This document shows, in pieces, positions 6,274 through 8,404 of a stretch of DNA of 8,404 nt. Made by a program: the position numbers and the translations under genes. This stretch comes from RGIG8748 sp045646525 (GTDB lineage: Bacteria > Bacillota > Clostridia > UMGS1810), in contig JAZRKX010000049.1 in NCBI GenBank assembly GCA_045646525.1, positions 1 through 8,404 of the forward strand, given 5' to 3'. How positions within the stretch are numbered: the stretch's first letter is position 1; each line of letters opens with the position of its first letter. The notes below the pieces were generated by a model. The model was not told where the DNA came from. It was given only the letters and a program-made list of their open reading frames with translations, and did not search any database.

Positions 6274-6337
6274 ATAACAAATATAATATGCATTAGTATT
6301 ATAACTTTGTTAGTGTATAAATAAAGAAGGAATATAA

Positions 6338-8404
6338 ATGGCAATAAAGTACGGAAAGAAAAGATCTAAACAACATAATATTCTATACACGATTGTCACC
6401 GCGATGTTGTTATGCGCGGTTTTTCTTGCTATGGTAAGTTATTTATACAATAAAACCGAAGATGAAGAATATGAAAGTCTTCATGTTCAGACTAAGCAGA
6501 TAAAAGATGATATTATTCTGCAGTTAACATCTGACAGAGAAAATCTTGCAACAATGGCAAACTTTGCTGCAAAACTTTATAGTGATGGAGATGACTACAG
6601 TCTTTTGTTTGACTCTTTCAAATCCATTGGTATGATTGAAAACATAGGTATTTTAAATGCTGATAATACTTTTGTGACTAAAGCAGGCTCTACTAATATG
6701 GAGGGCGTTATTTCCTTTGAGGAAGAAAAGGAAAAAGGCATATACATAAGTGGCAGAATTAATGATCTTACAAAAAAAGATTATGAACTTATAAGAAGTG
6801 CTGTTCCTATTGAAGTAAACGGTGAAACTGTTGGTATATTATATGGTGCTATAAAGCCTGACAAACTTGGTGCGAGATATAAGAATATGGTAGAAGAGCT
6901 TGATGCTCAGCTTTTTGTTTACGAGAAAAATTCAGGTGACATTCTTATCGACACAATTCAAGATAATCTTGGTAATATCTCGTTCTTAAAAGACCGTAAG
7001 TATAACAATGGTTCTTCTTATGAGCAATTGCTATCAACCGACAAGGGTTTTGTATCTTTCCTTTCTGCGTACAGAAATGAAAATCTTCATTTGCATTATT
7101 CTTCCATTGATGAATTTGGATGGATGATAGCATTGGGAAGATATGACTCACAGGTGCATGCCGGGACATATACTATGGCACACATTTTATTTTTAGTATT
7201 TTTGATTATGCTTGGCATAATAAGTATATATATCTTTGTGTTGATGGCAAACGAAAGAAAAGTTAGTGCTGTAACTGAGTGTGCATCTAATGTTAGAAAA
7301 GAACTTTTGGAAACTACTGGCGAACAAGATAACATTCAAGATGCCTTGGCTGAAGTTTGCAGATTCGCAAATTCAAGGTCTGCTATATTCTTTGATACAG
7401 ACGGAGAATTTTATCACTATATTGCTCCTCAATATGAAGAAGTTATGCTTTCGGAAAACGAAAGCAAGCATTTCCGTGCAGAACTGTTTCGTTATGCTTC
7501 TGAGTTCCATAAGCTTAACAACAGAGCAGTTAATATTTTGTGTATAAAGCCGGATAAGCATATGTTAAAAACGAATTCTTCTTTTTATAGCTTTTTGAAA
7601 GAACACAAAATCAGAGAAGTTTCTCTTTCAGCCACAATAAATAAAGCCAATCATATTACAATTTTGGCTGCTATTAACTCTAAACGAGGTAATCAGGTAA
7701 GACTGCTCGCTGAAAAAGTTTCGGCTTGTTTTTCAATGGCACTTTATAATAAAAATCATCTTACTAAAACTACACTTGCCGCAACAACAGACTCTCTTAC
7801 CGGGGCACTGAATCGTGTGGCATACAAAAATGATATGTTGATTTTTGACGAGGAAAAATCTTTGAATTTTTCTTGTATCTATATCGACGTTAATGAACTC
7901 CATCTTTGCAACAACAAATACGGTCACGCTGCCGGTGATGAAATGCTTTTATACATTGCCAATAGCTTGAAAGAAGCATTCTATGGTCACAAGATTTACA
8001 GAATAGGCGGCGATGAATTTTTAGTATTTTGCCAAAATGCCCCGCAGGATGAAGTGAAAAAAAGTATTGAGATTTTTACCCGTCAATTAAAACCGAAAGG
8101 TTACCATGTTGCAATCGGAATGTCTTACAGAGCACAAAATAATGGCTCCGAAGAATTGGTAAAAGAAGCTGAAGTAAGAATGTATGAGGCAAAGGCTCAG
8201 TATTATCAGAACAAGGAACAACAAAGTGCTATCCCTGCCACAGATAAGGAATATGTTCAGGTAAAAACAGGAATACTTGAAATTGATACAATGCTTTCTG
8301 TTTTAAAAGAAAAATACAATGGTATATATCGTGTTTCGCTCCTTACAGATAAAGCAAGACGCATTCTGATGCCTGCATATTTAAAGTATAACGAAAATGA
8401 AGAA
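6338..8404 (+). CDS. Membrane-anchored Cache-GAF-like-GGDEF diguanylate cyclase (3' partial)
   Basis: The frame is open for 689 codons to the window edge. It is predicted to make c-di-GMP from two GTP at the inner face of the membrane in response to an external signal. After a basic N-terminus comes membrane segment 1 (about 15-37), an extracellular Cache-like sensor (about 40-280, with AVPIEVNGETVGILYGAI typical of the fold), membrane segment 2 (281-305), and a GAF-like region (about 310-478). The GGDEF domain runs from about 480 to 625: TDSLTGALNR at 484-493, metal-ligand Asp517, the guanine-contacting Asn of CNNKYGH, GGDEF at 557-561 and MYEAK at 615-619. The residues five before GGDEF do not form RxxD, so the usual inhibitory site is absent. 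A further module begins near 640 and may be PAS-like (YNGIYRV, 660-666). The start has GAAGG at 6326-6330. The sample 7201-7260 has 17 G+C of 60. Confidence 0.9.
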   Translation, partial: MAIKYGKKRSKQHNILYTIVTAMLLCAVFLAMVSYLYNKTEDEEYESLHVQTKQIKDDIILQLTSDRENLATMANFAAKLYSDGDDYSLLFDSFKSIGMIENIGILNADNTFVTKAGSTNMEGVISFEEEKEKGIYISGRINDLTKKDYELIRSAVPIEVNGETVGILYGAIKPDKLGARYKNMVEELDAQLFVYEKNSGDILIDTIQDNLGNISFLKDRKYNNGSSYEQLLSTDKGFVSFLSAYRNENLHLHYSSIDEFGWMIALGRYDSQVHAGTYTMAHILFLVFLIMLGIISIYIFVLMANERKVSAVTECASNVRKELLETTGEQDNIQDALAEVCRFANSRSAIFFDTDGEFYHYIAPQYEEVMLSENESKHFRAELFRYASEFHKLNNRAVNILCIKPDKHMLKTNSSFYSFLKEHKIREVSLSATINKANHITILAAINSKRGNQVRLLAEKVSACFSMALYNKNHLTKTTLAATTDSLTGALNRVAYKNDMLIFDEEKSLNFSCIYIDVNELHLCNNKYGHAAGDEMLLYIANSLKEAFYGHKIYRIGGDEFLVFCQNAPQDEVKKSIEIFTRQLKPKGYHVAIGMSYRAQNNGSEELVKEAEVRMYEAKAQYYQNKEQQSAIPATDKEYVQVKTGILEIDTMLSVLKEKYNGIYRVSLLTDKARRILMPAYLKYNENEE

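Larger units (their letters stand above)
5967..6337. other. 371-base AT-rich intergenic region
   Basis: No convincing gene is seen on either strand. The region holds a long terminator-like hairpin (5997-6045), a second terminator-like hairpin (6172-6206), and a promoter (6245-6273) for the cyclase gene. Between the hairpins (about 6046-6171) is AT-rich sequence with no ribosome binding site ahead of any start codon; I recognise no riboswitch there. A small RNA ending at the second hairpin is possible but has no promoter I can point to with confidence. Confidence 0.6.

Noticed and set aside
6140..6277. Small + strand frame of 45 codons in the intergenic region, starting ATGATG.
   Set aside because: It has no ribosome binding site, runs through a terminator-like hairpin and through the cyclase promoter, and its product resembles nothing I recognise.
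5967..6337. Search for a riboswitch (c-di-GMP or cobalamin type) or CRISPR repeats in the intergenic region.
   Set aside because: No conserved B12-box, no c-di-GMP aptamer core and no spaced direct repeats were recognised by eye; a covariance-model search would be needed to settle it.

Overview
The window most likely comes from an anaerobic Firmicute of the class Clostridia, and a gut Lachnospiraceae-like genome is my best guess. The reasons are strong AGGAGG-type ribosome binding sites, tightly coupled genes, AT-rich spacers with short rho-independent terminators, a B12-dependent diol/glycerol dehydratase set, and a large sensor GGDEF protein typical of that group. No 16S or other phylogenetic marker is present, so the taxonomy is inference.

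Bases 1-3475 are the 3' part of a coenzyme B12-dependent diol/glycerol dehydratase operon on the + strand. In order it holds the dehydratase medium subunit (5' end cut off by the window), the small subunit, the large and small subunits of the dehydratase reactivating factor, and a PduO-type ATP:cob(I)alamin adenosyltransferase. The first four genes are joined by stop/start overlaps (TAATG, TTGA, ATGA). A rho-independent terminator follows the fifth. The logic is self-contained: the dehydratase converts 1,2-propanediol or glycerol to an aldehyde using adenosylcobalamin, the reactivase removes damaged cofactor from the inactivated enzyme, and the adenosyltransferase remakes the cofactor. The catalytic large subunit would lie just upstream. 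No microcompartment shell gene is visible.

Bases 3519-5966 hold two further + strand genes, 15 bases apart: a 12-TM major facilitator transporter that looks like the fucose-permease branch, and a stand-alone GltD-like NAD(P)/FAD/Fe-S oxidoreductase. A link to diol metabolism is plausible (fucose and rhamnose are converted to 1,2-propanediol) but is not shown by the sequence.

Bases 5967-6337 are a 371-base AT-rich intergenic region with two terminator-like hairpins and a near-consensus promoter. From 6338 a long reading frame runs off the window end. It encodes a membrane-anchored Cache-GAF-like-GGDEF protein, a predicted diguanylate cyclase with an intact GGDEF motif, no RxxD inhibitory site, and an additional module after the GGDEF domain. 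Base composition falls from the dehydratase operon to this gene.

Nothing here is clearly a new system. The most interesting points are the visible kinship between the dehydratase medium subunit and the reactivase small subunit, the variant residues in the adenosyltransferase, the orphan GltD-like protein, and the architecture of the cyclase.
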